Source of the DNA: Diphasiastrum complanatum
Lineage: Eukaryota; Streptophyta; Lycopodiopsida; Lycopodiales; Lycopodiaceae
Reading direction: 5' to 3'
NCBI GenBank assembly: GCA_029204225.1
Contig: CM055102.1
Coordinates: 28,324,969 to 28,388,968 of the forward strand
Length of the DNA: 64,000 nt
Part shown: piece by piece, positions 22,738 through 34,335 of the stretch
Layout: each line of letters starts with the position of its first letter
How positions within the stretch are numbered: position 1 is the first letter of the stretch
The notes under the pieces: generated by a model
Database searches by the model: none
What the model saw: only the letters and a program-made list of their open reading frames with translations
Told to the model about the DNA's origin: nothing
Position numbers and translations under genes: made by a program

Positions 22738-25374
22738 TGGGAGGGATGTCGTTTGTGTGTAGTAGTTGAAATAGCTCTTTTTGTTGCATGAAAGGCAAGG
22801 TATGTTTGCCTTTGATGCCGACGGCCCCTACGTATCTCTTTGATTTGAACAAGTCTTCTAATGATCTGGGAGCTCATTTTACAAAACACGTTCGGAGTTA
22901 TAATAACTCCTTGGCCTTTGCATCTCTTGGGGTAAGACTAGATAGATCCATTGCCAACTCTGTTGGAGGCGCATATTCATTTAGAGTGTTTGATTGATTG
23001 CATCATCACATTGGTGGTCTGTTGCCCTTAGATAGTCCTTCGTTTTTGTGGATCTACATTATGGATGGTGATGATTTTCAATTAGATCAGAGATTATCTT
23101 TGAAGCTGAACTTAGGCGTGATGTTCTCTCACTTTACGGAGCATGATGATGGATTTGAATCCATTTGCACAACATTTTAAGAATGTTGCTTGAATCATGC
23201 GGGAGAATGTCACAAAAGATATTCGACTTCGCATTAGTGTCTTGTTGTTCACAAAGTAGAACGAACAGGCAATTCAATGCTCCTACAAACAATGAGATTG
23301 TCGTGCTTATGCCTATGGATGAGACCACAAGTGATGGAACACAAGACATCATATTACACTCCATTCAAGATGGTTTTCAACGTATCTCAGAACACCATTC
23401 GTCATATGATGCATTGCATATTGTCCTCCTCTTTCCATATGGTACTTATGGGTGGTATCAGGGGATTCCACATGTGCATATGAGAAATGTTGAACATGTT
23501 GATGATGATGATATTCGTGATGGTGGACATTCAGATGCTCTTGAAGAACATTTCGAGGGTGGACACAAAGTTGTCACCATTAGAGAGTTTTACAACTACC
23601 ATTTACAGGTACGAGCTGAGCATGTTTCAGCGATACATTTGGGTGGAAGGTTGCTACAAGAGTATGTGTGCGATGTCGTAGAAAAATGGTGCAGAATAAC
23701 ATGAACTACATTTAGAACAATCGAGATAGATTTTGTAGAGAAATTCATAGTGGTATCATTGATGCCCTCAGAGCTCATCTCAGCAACATTGGACAATGAA
23801 TAGTCCTTCCATTGTCTTATATTGGTTCAGCACGAATAGTCCTTCCATTGGACAATGAATAGTCCTTCCATTGTCTTATATCGGTTCACCACGTCATATG
23901 CATCAGCAATACCAGGCCATCGTTAGAGAGTTGGGTTCTCCCAATTTGTTTATCACCATGACGACGAACCCAAATTGGTTAGAAGTGAAGAGAGAGTTGA
24001 AATTTAAATAGAAATCTCCAGATAGGCCCGATTTGGTGTCGAGGGTTTTTAACATGAAACTTTTAACACTTGATTGATTTGTTGAAGAAGGATGAAATAT
24101 TTGGACGCATTATAGGGAGGCTTCATGTCGTAGAGTTTTAGGGATTGCCTCATGCCCACATACTAATTATATTGGAGGAGCGGAGCAAACGCATCGCTGT
24201 TGGGATTATGATCGTATCGTATGTGCATAAATTCTTGTGAGGGGGGATGATCTAGAGTTGTATGAGATAGTGAGAACCTGTATGATACATGGCCCATGCG
24301 GAACATCTTTTCCAAATGCATCATGCATGAAGGATGGAAAATGCTCAAAGAAATATCTGAGTTTCATTGAGAAAACGGTGGTATTGAACCACTATCTTTC
24401 GTATAGGTGTAGAGAAAACGGAGTGAAGGTGCGGTCACATGGAGTAGAGTTAGATAACAGGTGGGCAGTGTCGTATAACAGATGGTTGACACTACATTTT
24501 CAGTGTCATATCAACGTTGAGATATGTGTACATATACATAGTGTGAAGTATTTGTACAAGTACGTGTACAAGGGACCAAATATGATTACAACAGAGGTTG
24601 TGGAGGGTGGTGGTCAAACAGTTGGGCCAATGAATGAGATAGAGCAGTTTTTGAATGCTCGATATTTCTCTGCAAATGAGGCTTGCTGGCGATTGTTTGG
24701 GCTTTCTATGGGTGCTCATAAGCCAGCTGTGACTAGATTGACAGTTCATCTTCCTGGAGAAGAGTTGGTTTACTTTACTGAGGGAGCCGATTTAGAGGAG
24801 GTCGTAGGAGATCGTTTGGGTACCACTTTGACAGTTTTTTTAATTTGACCTGAATAGAAGTGGCGATTTGGAGGCCCGAGGGTTGTTGTACCAAGACTTG
24901 CCAAGGTTTTACGATTACAACAAGGGAGTATGAATGTGGACCCATAGAATCATTGCACAGTCCATTCCAACCATTGGACGTATGTATTTTGTCCATCCGT
25001 CCAAAGGAGAGCAATTTTATTTACGAGTTTTTTTGGCCCATGTTACAGGTGCAACAAGTTTTGAGGACTTGTGCACAATTGAGGGTGAGGTTTTTTCATC
25101 TTTTAGAGATGCTTGCAAGCATATACTTCTTATAAATGATGCAATGGAGTGGAGTAACTATCTTTTGGAGGTCGTGTAATGAGGGACTCCATCGCAATTT
25201 TGACTCATGTTTGTCGTACTTCTTTTGACATGTGCCCCTTCTGACCCACTAGATCTTTGGAGGAGTATAGAGTCCCATTTAGTAGAGGATTACGCTGAGG
25301 AGTTAGGACAACCAATAACATGTGAGATCATTATTGTGTGTCAAATTATGATAGACAAGGCTCTCTTGACGTGG
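22738..25374 (+). pseudogene. Helitron Rep/helicase protein, N-terminal and Rep parts
   Basis: Read across frames, the order is zinc-binding GGMSFVCSSC (22738), FTSLGV-type motif (SLAFASLGVRLDRS, 22908), Helitron-like N domain (REFYNYHLQVR, GGRLLQEYV, 23584-23680), then Rep with TMTTNPNW (about 23956), the HUH motif GLPHAHI (His codons 24151-24153 and 24157-24159) and the two-tyrosine region VKYLYKYVYKG (about 24541-24573). Next comes IGRMYFVHPSKGEQFYLR (about 24975). The core Rep residues are still legible, but at least five stops or frameshifts occur. E3 interrupts the frame at 25374. Confidence 0.8.
23788..23905 (+). repeat. 59-bp tandem duplication inside the Helitron
   Basis: ATTGGACAATGAATAGTCCTTCC...TATATTGGTTCAGCACG at 23788-23846 is repeated at 23847-23905 with small changes (TATATCGGTTCACCACG). 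It adds about 20 codons to the N domain/Rep junction and lies directly before the YIGSPRHMHQQY-type segment. Confidence 0.8.
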
Positions 25375-25379
25375 AGACA

Positions 25380-26199
25380 TGTGAGAAATTGGCAAAAATC
25401 TAGCTTGGTATTTTTTATGATAGAAGTTTGTAAGTGAATCTCACATGTGTGGAGGATGTTCCCACCTGTGGAGAATTGTAAAGTAAATCAAAATGTTTGA
25501 TATAGGGGTCTCATAGAATTTCATAGTCAAGCATTTAGGTGTAGGATGTTGATAGGGTCAAATTTGGCATAGATGGCAAATTATCCATTTCCACTTGTAA
25601 TGCCAATATTGAGCCAAAATAGAGCCAAACTTGTGCCAATTAGAGTGTAGACAAGTGTCATGCTTTTGTTTGATGAAGCTTAAGAGGTCCAATAGGATTT
25701 AGAGGTGGAACCTTGTGAGGTCCAATAGAAAATTGAGGTGTGCTTGAATATAGTCCAACAGAATTTAGAGGTGCATGGATCAATGGTCCAATAGGATTAA
25801 GAGGTGGCAAAGTGTGATCCAATCATAGTTAAGCATAGTGGTAGCTCATGAATCTATTAGTATCATTGTACTCCTCCTTTTGGATCTAATTGATTTTGAG
25901 ATTGAGTGGATTTTGAGTGTCATTGAATTTCTAGCTTTCTCTCTCTACCCGAGAGCTCATGATGGTTTTTCTCTCTCTACCCGAGGAGAGCAGCTTGTTT
26001 TTACTTAGAATACTTTTGGAACACTTCCCACACGTGTGAGTGAGAGTTGGAAGTGATTGAATGCATGTAGTAGTGTGTTTTTGCCATAGAATCAAAGATA
26101 GATCTTGAATCTCAATCTAGTCTTGATCTTGGTGCATCTACACACCTTAGGAGATCACAAGTACATGTAGTGGACAATCCACATGTGTGAAATTCAACA
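25380..26199 (+). repeat. 5' LTR of E3
   Basis: Begins TGTGAGAAATTGG and ends AATTCAACA. It contains CACACGTGTG at 26029-26038 and two TCTCTCTACCCGAG blocks. The only difference seen from the 3' LTR is T at 26184, where the other has C (CACATGTGTG versus CACACGTGTG). Confidence 0.97.
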
Positions 26200-26956
26200 T
26201 GGTATCAGAGCCTACCTAAGGTTACCATGCATTTTGATCCATTTGAATGGAAACTATTCATCAATCTTGAGCTAGAAATTGTCAAGGCCCATTTTCCTAG
26301 CTATCTTGTTCAATTTTGGATCAAAAGAGATCAAAAGGACATTGATTGGGTCTGACCAAGTACTGTACGGAATCAGGTGCTCAGACACGTGTGAGGAACA
26401 TCCAATTTTAGTTTGGGAGTTCTCTTTCATGTTTGATCGAAAAATCTTGCTAGATAGCTTGTTTTGAAGCTATTTTTGTCTAGTTTCTGATGCAATCAGC
26501 TTCATTCCATTTGGTTGAGCCAATCAAAAGTTATAAGCTTTTGAAGAGGGTTAGGTAGGGCACCTAGACCTGGGTGGACACATTTGTTTTGGTCAAAAGA
26601 TTGCTTGTTTGATCCAAAATCACAGTTGAATGCTTACCAATCTCATCTATATGTGATCTAGGCACTGTTTTGAGATCTTAGCCATTTTGTTTCATGCAAT
26701 ATCATTGTATTTGAGTGAAATTTGGTTTCTTAGTGTATTTCACACGTGCTAAGAGTGTTTGATCCTAACTTTGCCCATACTCCATCATTTGATGTGAAGT
26801 AGATCTAGTTTTGGAGAGATTGAGATAGCTAGTGAGAATCATCTCACAGTTTGTTGCAAGATCTTGCATAGGAGATGGTAGCACACCATTATTGGATCCT
26901 ATAGTGAGAGAGAAGCAACATTTGTTGTTCATCACTTTTATTTATCTCCACTTTAC
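26200..26956 (+). other. PBS and leader of E3
   Basis: TGGTATCAGAGC (26200-26211) abuts the LTR. The 745-bp leader has no gene. It holds GTACTGTACGG (26360-26370) and ACACGTGTG (26385-26393), the same pair of words found in the LTRs or leaders of E4 and E5. Confidence 0.85.
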
Positions 26957-28139
26957 ATGACTTCAATGAGTTCATACTTGTTGCAACCAAGTGAGAGATT
27001 GTCTACTTCCAATTATTCAATATGAAAGTTGAGGATGGAGTCCATCTTGATACTCCAAGATGTGATGGACATTGTACTTGGGATTGAGGAGGAGCCTCAA
27101 GTCCTTCAAGAAGTACAAAAATACAAGAAGAGAGCTAGGATGGCTCTCCACTACATTAAGATGAATGTCTCTAATGAGATATTGAGGGAGATTGGTGATT
27201 GTTCTACATCCAAGGAAGCTTGGGATTGTCTCAAGTCCATCTATGAGGCTAAGAACACCTCTAGGCTCCTCACTCTTAGAAATCAAATATTCCAAAGTAG
27301 TCAAAAGAGTGATGAGAGTGCATCTAATTATGTTTTGAGAGTCAAAGATATTCATAGGGAGCTTGCATGTATTGGTGACTCAATCAATCAAAGTGAGCTA
27401 GTCCAAGTCATTCTCAATGGCTTGAGAGATGAATATGACAACCTTGTCCAATCCTATGCTATTAAGGAGGAGCTACCAAGTTTGGAGGCCCTTCAAAGTG
27501 TGCTTATTTCTGAAGAATCAAGACAAGAGTACAAACTCTTGAGGATGGACAAGCTATCACTCAATCATGATGATGGCAAAGTTCTATTTGCCAAGTACAA
27601 AGAGAGGAGTAAGAAGCAACACCATCACTTCTCTAATGACAAAGCTAAAGACCAAGATGGAGAGGAGGAGGATACCTCTCATGCTTCTAATTCAAATCTC
27701 AAGAAGAAGATAATCGAGTGCTTTTATTGTGACAAGAAAGGCCATTATGCCACCAATTACTTCAAGAAGAAGAATCAACTCAATCAAGCCAACATCACCA
27801 ATGAGAAAGAAGACTATATTGCAAGTGATGGAGAAGGCTCTCTTATGGCATCAAGCTTTCTCCTCTTCCACCTTCAACAAGGATGACTCATGGTATATTG
27901 ATAGTGGAGCATCTTCACAAATGTGTGGCTCCAAGCACTTTTTTTCATCTATTATGCCTTATGATGGAGTCAAGAAGACCATATACTTTGCAAGTAAGCA
28001 TGAGTGCAATATTGAAGGAGTAGGGATTATTCCCTTGAAGCTTGCATCTTCTAAAGATCTCTTTCTCAACAATGTTCTTTTTGTCCCAAAGCTTACAAAG
28101 AACATCTTAAGTGTTGGCCAACTTCTTGATAGTGGCTTT
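26957..28139 (+). pseudogene. E3 gag and protease
   Basis: The gag starts with ATG at 26957 (MTSMSSYLLQPSERL) and has TGA at 27023-27025, where the family has Trp (NYSIW). It runs to a frame change near 27870. The zinc knuckle reads CFYCDKKGHYATNYF, so the last Cys is replaced by Tyr. The protease follows in the next frame (DDSWYIDSGASSQM, about 27885), with active-site DSGA intact, through to SVGQLLDSGF, where E4 is inserted. So the gag carries three separate lesions although the LTRs are nearly identical. Confidence 0.85.
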
Positions 28140-28830
28140 TGTGAAAAGTACAGTACTAAGGAACATAAATGGATCTTTGAATGATCCACAAAGTGATTGT
28201 ATGCTTGTTAAACAATCTATCAGAAACTAGTCATCAAAAAACAAGATCTAGTTTAGCAGCTTGATAGGAAACAAGTAGAGACAATCAAAGCATTGATCAA
28301 ATAGTCTAATCCAGCTCCACACGTGTGGAAATAAGGCTGTAGTACGGCCTGTAGACAATGTTTACAAAGTTCCAAAGCTGGGTTTCATTGGAAAAATAGA
28401 GTAATCACCGTACAATGAGAGGAAACTCAAGTTTCTCCTTGAGGCTCCAAAAAGTTTCTATCTTCTCACTATGGAGAATGGAAATACATAGTAAAACACA
28501 CTTCCTTTGCAGAGTTAGGTGAAAATCCAGCATGTAATAAGGAAGTAGACTCCACTTTCTTGCCCTAATGTGAAAACCCTAGCCTAGATCCAAGAGTCAT
28601 GCTTGGTAGGTGCATGGTAGGTACAAATCTCATCATAAATCATGGTCTAGATCCTACAAAGTAGGAATCACTACCAAATAGACACAACCACTCCTCTTGA
28701 CTCGTGGTAACCTACTTTAGGTGTGTATGTACAAGTGGCACTTTGGCCATTCAAGTAACCAACAAACAATATTGACAAAATGTACAATATTCTACATGGC
28801 TAGATTTGCCAATGTAGGCAATTTTTCACA
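28140..28830 (-). repeat. 3' LTR of E4
   Basis: Plus-strand ends TGTGAAAAGTACAG...GGCAATTTTTCACA. It contains the 12-bp palindrome CCACACGTGTGG (28317-28328) followed by GTACGG. Confidence 0.95.
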
Positions 28831-31520
28831 CTCCTCCTCAAATCTAGCCTTGGAGATCACAATGCTTTTATCAACAACTCCAATTGAAGATCTAAGCTTG
28901 ACAAATGAATCTTTAGGTAAAGGTTTAGTAAACAAATCAGCCAAGCAACTTGATGATGGCACGTGTTGGAGCTTGATCTCTTTAGCTTGCACTTTTTCCC
29001 TCACGAAATGATGAGCAATTTCGATGTGTTTGCTCCTTGCATGGAATGTAGGATTAATTGCAAGTGATTGGGCTGATTGGTTGTCACAATAGATGATAGG
29101 GATCTCCTCCTCCATGACATGAAGCTCCACTAATAGCCTTTTGAGCCACAAGACCTCCTTGCATGTTGATGTCAAGGCCTTGTATTCGGACTGTGGAAGA
29201 TAGGGAGATGGTATCTTGATTTTTGGAAAGCCATGATACTACTCCATCACATAGAAAGGTGGCAAAGGCACTTGTTGATCTTCTATCCACTTTGTCACCT
29301 GCAAAATCCGAGTCACTATAGGCTCTTATGCCAAGATTAGTTCCTCTATACAAAATACCAAAATTCTTAGTCAATGAAATGTATCTAAGAACTCTTTTGG
29401 CCATCTTCCAATGTGAAACTAGAGGACTTTGCATGAATTGGCTTAACTTTCCAACACTATCACTAAGATCAGGTCTAGTTATAGTTAAATAGATCAAGGA
29501 GCCAATAAGCCTTCTATATAATGTGATGTCCTCAAAGGATGCTTCATCACAACCAATAGATGCTTTTACATGTTGCTCCATTGGTGTCTCAATGCCTTTA
29601 CAATTCTTCATTCCAAATCTATGTAGGATGGATGTAGCATATTTAAATTGACAAATGAAGCTAAAATCACATCCTCTAATAACCTCTATTCCAAGAATGA
29701 AGCTCAATAGGCCGAGATCTACCATCTTAAACTCTTTTGCTAAAGCAATTTTTACATCTCTAATTCCATCTAGATCATTACCACTCAAGATAATGTCATC
29801 TACATACAAAACAAGAATAATGATCATACCATCATGAAAACTTATATACAATGATGGATCATAGGCACTCATTACAAAATTGATGGAAATGAGAAAAGAG
29901 TTTAGCCTAGAGTACCATGCTCTTGCTTGCTTGAGCCCATAAAGGCTCTTCTTCAAAAAACACACCTTTCCTTCATGCTTTGCCTTGATGAAGCCCTCGG
30001 GTTGCCTCATGTAGATCTCTTCCTCCAAATAACCATTGAGGAATGCATTTGTGAAGTCAAGTTGGAATAGCTCCCAATTGAAGGTTGTAGCAAGACTAAT
30101 GATCAACCTGATAGTAACAGGCTTAGCCACAGGAGCAAAAGTCTCATCATAGTCAATGCCTTTGGTTTGTAAAAAACCTTTGGCAACAAGCCTAGCTTTA
30201 TGCTTGCTTATTGATCCATCTTGATTATACTTCAATCTAAACACCCACTTGCAATCAAGAGGTTTCTTCCCTTGAGGAAGATCCACAAGATCCCAAGTAT
30301 GATTCTCAATAAGAGCATCATACTCTACTTGCATAGCATCCATCCAACTTTTAGACTTACAAGCATCTTCATAGCACGTTGGCTCATCTAACATTGAAGT
30401 AAGAAAGGTGTAAGATGTGAAAGATGATGAGCCTTCCCTTTGATCACCTTGACCATCATAAGTGAGCCTCAATGGCTCGGATCTTGCCCTTGTAGATCTT
30501 CTTGGAGTTCTTGGAGTTCTTGGAGTTCTTGCATCTTGAGGTGGATCCTCAAGTTCTTCTTCACTTGGAAGCTCCTCCTCCATCCTAGCATGATCCTTGG
30601 CATCAAGATGATTAGTAGCATTATCATCCAAATCACAAGCATGTCCTTCATCAAAAATAACATCCCTACTCACTATCACCTTGCTAGTGATGGGATTGAA
30701 GACTCTATAACCTTTGCTATTCTCACCATATCCCACAAAGATGCCTTTGATGGATGTTGCATCATCCTTCCTTCTCTTATCCAAGGATTGGTGTACATAG
30801 CAAGTGGATCCAAAAATTTTGAGATCTTTGAGATTGGGCTTCTCTCCAAATAGAGCTTCAAATGGTGTGATTCCTCCAATGGCTTGGTTTGGCAATCTAT
30901 TGCACAAATAGTTAGCACAAGTTATTGCTTCACCCCAAAATGGTTTGGATAGAGAAGCATCTAGCCTTAAGGCCTTAGCACACTCACAAAGAGATCTATT
31001 TCTTCTCTCACTCACTCCATTTTGTTGAGGGGTGTATGGACATGACAACTCCCTCTTTATGCCATTAGAAATACAAAGGTCAATCAACTTATTGGAGACA
31101 TATTCACCTCCATTATCACTCCTTAATACCTTAATCTTGGTACTAAGTTGATTTTTTACCAGTCTTGAACTTTACAAAAGAATCAAACACCATTGATTTG
31201 CTAGACAAGAGGTACATCCAACAAAATCTAGAATAGTCATCAATGAATATTACATAGTACTTGGCACCACCATTAGACTCATGTGAAAAACTATGAACAT
31301 CCGAATGGATGAGTTCAAGAGGAGAGTTTGATCTTGATGTAGATCTTGAGAAGGGTAGCTTGTGAGCCTTTGAGTGGCTGCATGCTTCACATCTCTTCCC
31401 ACACTTTGACAAATGCTTGGGGAGTCCAACTGCAAGATCCTTTGTAGCAATAGATTCCATGGCTTTGTAGTTGGGGTGGCCCAACCTTTTGTGCCACAGT
31501 TCCACCTTTGATAGCTCCAA
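28792..31520 (-). pseudogene. E4 pol: integrase, reverse transcriptase and RNase H
   Basis: Gag-pre-integrase (ELWHKRLGHPNYKAM) and the integrase start (IHSDVHSF) are at 31520-31143. After a frameshift near 31140, 31087-29190 continues with the C-terminal integrase (PYTPQQNGVSERRNRSL) and RT (KARLVAKGFLQTKGIDYDE, QLDFTNAFLNG, LYVDDIILSGN, so the YVDD box is intact) into RNase H (YSDSDFAGDKVDRRST). A frameshift near 29190 leads to the last part (CKEVLWLKRLLVEL, LADLFTKPL) at 29175-28792. The 667-codon middle frame is the largest intact piece and looks recently disabled. Confidence 0.9.
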
Positions 31521-32815
31521 CTTGCCAAGTTAACACTCTCCACTGCAATATTAGCATCAAGCTTAAACAATCTACCTTGCTTAAAGCCTTTGGCTATACA
31601 CTCATCATTTCTAAGGATGGAACAAACTCCATGCTTAAATTGTACATGTAGGCCATTATCCATTAACTGGCCAACACTAAGCAAATTCTTGGTTAACTTA
31701 GAAACATAAAGAACATTATCAATATTTATCCTTTTGGATGATCCCACATACAAGGGAATTGTTCCTATTCCACTTATCTTACATTCTTGACTACTTGCAG
31801 TATAAATTGATCTATGTAAATCATTGTAAGAAAGTAAAGTGGAGAATATGTCCTTTTGATATGTCATGTGGGAACTAGCCCCACTATCAATCCACCAAGA
31901 ATCATTGGTGTTGCTCTTGGATGATGGTGGTTTGTTGGAAACCATCAAGGATGACTCTTCATCCTCCTCCTCCTCCTGATGTGCAATGTTGCTTTGTTTG
32001 CTCTCTTGTGCCTTCTTCTTCTTGAGACATTCTGATGCAAAATGTCCTTTCTTTCAACAGAAAAAACATTTGTACTTGGACTTGTCTTTGATCTTGCCCT
32101 TTGAGCTTGAAGCCTCATCCTCCTCCTTGGTCTCCTTGAAGTGCTTCTTCTTGCCATTGGTCTTCTTCTTGCTTTTGAATGAGAAATTAGCTTTCTCATC
32201 ACCATCCTGCAGAGAAATAGCATTCATTCTTGCATTGGTATGCAACATCCTACACTCTTCAGCTACTAATACACTGTGTAGCTTTTGTATAGTAGGCAAA
32301 GTGTCTTGGATTGCAAAGCTTTGGACCAAATTTGTAAAGCCACTCCCTAGACCATTGAGGACAATCTGAACAAGCTCACTATCTTGAATCTTCTCTCCAA
32401 TGGAAGCTAACTCCCTATTAAGAGACTTGATTCTTAGCACATAATCTTGTGCATTCTCATCACTACTCTTCATGCTTTGTAGAATCTGATTCCTAAGCAT
32501 GAGAACCCTCGAAGTGTTACTAGACTCATAGATAGATTTTAAAGATTTCCAAGCCTCTTTAGCACTCTTACATGATGATACTTCTCTTAAAAGATCATTG
32601 CTTACATTCATCTTAATACAGTGAAGTGCAAGCCTAGACCCCTTCTTGTATCTCACTAATTCCTGTGCACCTAGAGGTTCATCTTCATCATCTATTAGAA
32701 ACTCATAAAGATCCTGGAGCACCATTAGTGACTCCATCCTCACTTTCCAAATAGCATAATTGGTAGAATTTAACCTCTCACTAGCTTCTAGAAGGTAGGC
32801 TCCCACTGATCCCAT
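31250..32815 (-). pseudogene. E4 gag and protease
   Basis: Starts MGSVGAYLLEASERLNSTNYAIW at 32815, so Trp is intact here. It runs to the zinc knuckle, where TGA follows CFFC (at about 32054) in place of a residue before KKGHFASEC. The same frame continues with EEEEDEESSLMV and the protease DSWWIDSGASSHM (about 31900) until a frameshift near 31515. One stop plus one frameshift separate this from the pol frame. Confidence 0.9.
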
Positions 32816-33446
32816 CTTACTAGCAAGATTCTACACACAAGATATAGATTTGTTTGGACCTGAAACTCACAAAGGTTTCTAACTTGCAGTGTTTCACTCA
32901 AATGTTGACTTCTAATCCAACAGATGGATTTGTAATCACAGTTCTATCACTCCCTCACAAGCTGGAATGAAGATAAGATGAGATGAAAACTACACTCAAG
33001 CAAATCTTGCCAATCTTGGCTATTCTTGGACAAAAACTGACTCTATCTCTCTCATTCACTTTAATGTACTTTCAAGACCTGGTTTCCACTTTAAGAAGGT
33101 CTGAAATCAGCCTAGATTAATTATTTTTCATGAAACAAATTCAAAACTAATCAATGGCAAGTGATCTTGGTAGCTTATCCTAGGATTTGCACCAAAAATT
33201 ACATCAAACTGACACCATATGAATTTTCTATGATCCAATGAATATGGGTTATTAAATGCTAGTTCAGAGATGCCCACACGTGTGAACAGTACGGATTTTG
33301 ATCCTGAAAAAGTTTGGGATCAAATCCCCTCACCAAAACCTGGATACCAGCTCGCCCTTCCAATACTAGCTTTTTGCACCAAAACCTGCTAAAACTGGAT
33401 TAGATTCAGACACAGATCAATGGCCTTGTACTTGGCTCTGATACCA
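32816..33446 (-). other. Leader and PBS of E4
   Basis: PBS TGGTATCAGAGC is at 33446-33435 on the minus strand. The 619-bp leader is non-coding and carries CACACGTGTGAACAGTACGG at 33275-33294. Confidence 0.85.
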
Positions 33447-33639
33447 TGTGAAAAGTATAGTGTTAAGGACCATAAATGGATCTTTGAATGATCCACAAGG
33501 TGATTGTATGTTTGTTAAACAATCTATCAGAAACTAGTCATCAGAAAACAAGATCTAGTTTAGCAGCTTGATAGGAAACAAGTAGAGACAATCAAAGCAT
33601 TGATCAAATAGTCTAATCCAACTCCACACGTGTGGAAAT
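33447..33639 (-). repeat. 5' LTR of E4, first part (continues at 39791-40288)
   Basis: Matches 28140-28332 with about eight differences. It is broken by E5 immediately after the palindrome CCACACGTGTGG (33624-33635). The remainder at 39791-40288 resumes at AAGGCTGTAGTACGG, and the duplicated gaaat (33635-33639, 39786-39790) is the E5 target site. Confidence 0.95.
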
Positions 33640-34321
33640 TGTAAAAATTACAGCAAATAAGGATCCTAAGACACTTGAAATGATGAGGGAAACAATAGAT
33701 TATGATTTCATAAGATTAGGACAAGTTGAACCATCAAAATCCATCAAAAATCTATGCTTGAACCTCACTAAATGGCCCAAATCCTTGAAGAAGGCTTCAC
33801 ACGTGTGAAAGTACGGCCTCCCACAGTCTGAGTACTGTACACCAGACCTACATTCAATCCTATAATCATTAGTAATCACAAGTACTCAAACAATTATGAA
33901 CATAGAGAGCAATTGCACCATTATGAGAGAAAAAACATGAAATTGCTTGATTGATTTTGGTGAGATATCATCACCTATATATACATGATCCATCACGGTT
34001 TTGGACAGGTATGAGTAGCCCTAAACCTATCCCTAATGCTAATTTTGGTGGATCTTTCATCCCTACCAAGTTAGGGTTGGAATCTTGGAGATCCCTCAAC
34101 AATGCAAAAATTATCAAAAATAGCTCCTATTTTTTCTCCCTTGTATCTAAGCATAATTTGGACTCATTCCAAAGGTTCTAACACTTAGGTCTACTTGAGA
34201 AAATCCTTATGAATGGAATCCTATGCTATTTGGCACGTGTGACAAGCCACATCATGACCATCTAACTATCTACAAGTCATATGACCAAAACTAGTCAAGC
34301 TAGAATTGTGAATTTTTAACA
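33640..34321 (-). repeat. 3' LTR of E5
   Basis: Plus-strand ends TGTAAAAATTACAGC...GAATTTTTAACA. It contains TTCACACGTGTGAA at 33796-33809, followed by AGTACGG, and a TATA-like stretch in the minus sense near 33985. Confidence 0.96.
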
Positions 34322-34335
34322 CTCCTCCTCACTAT

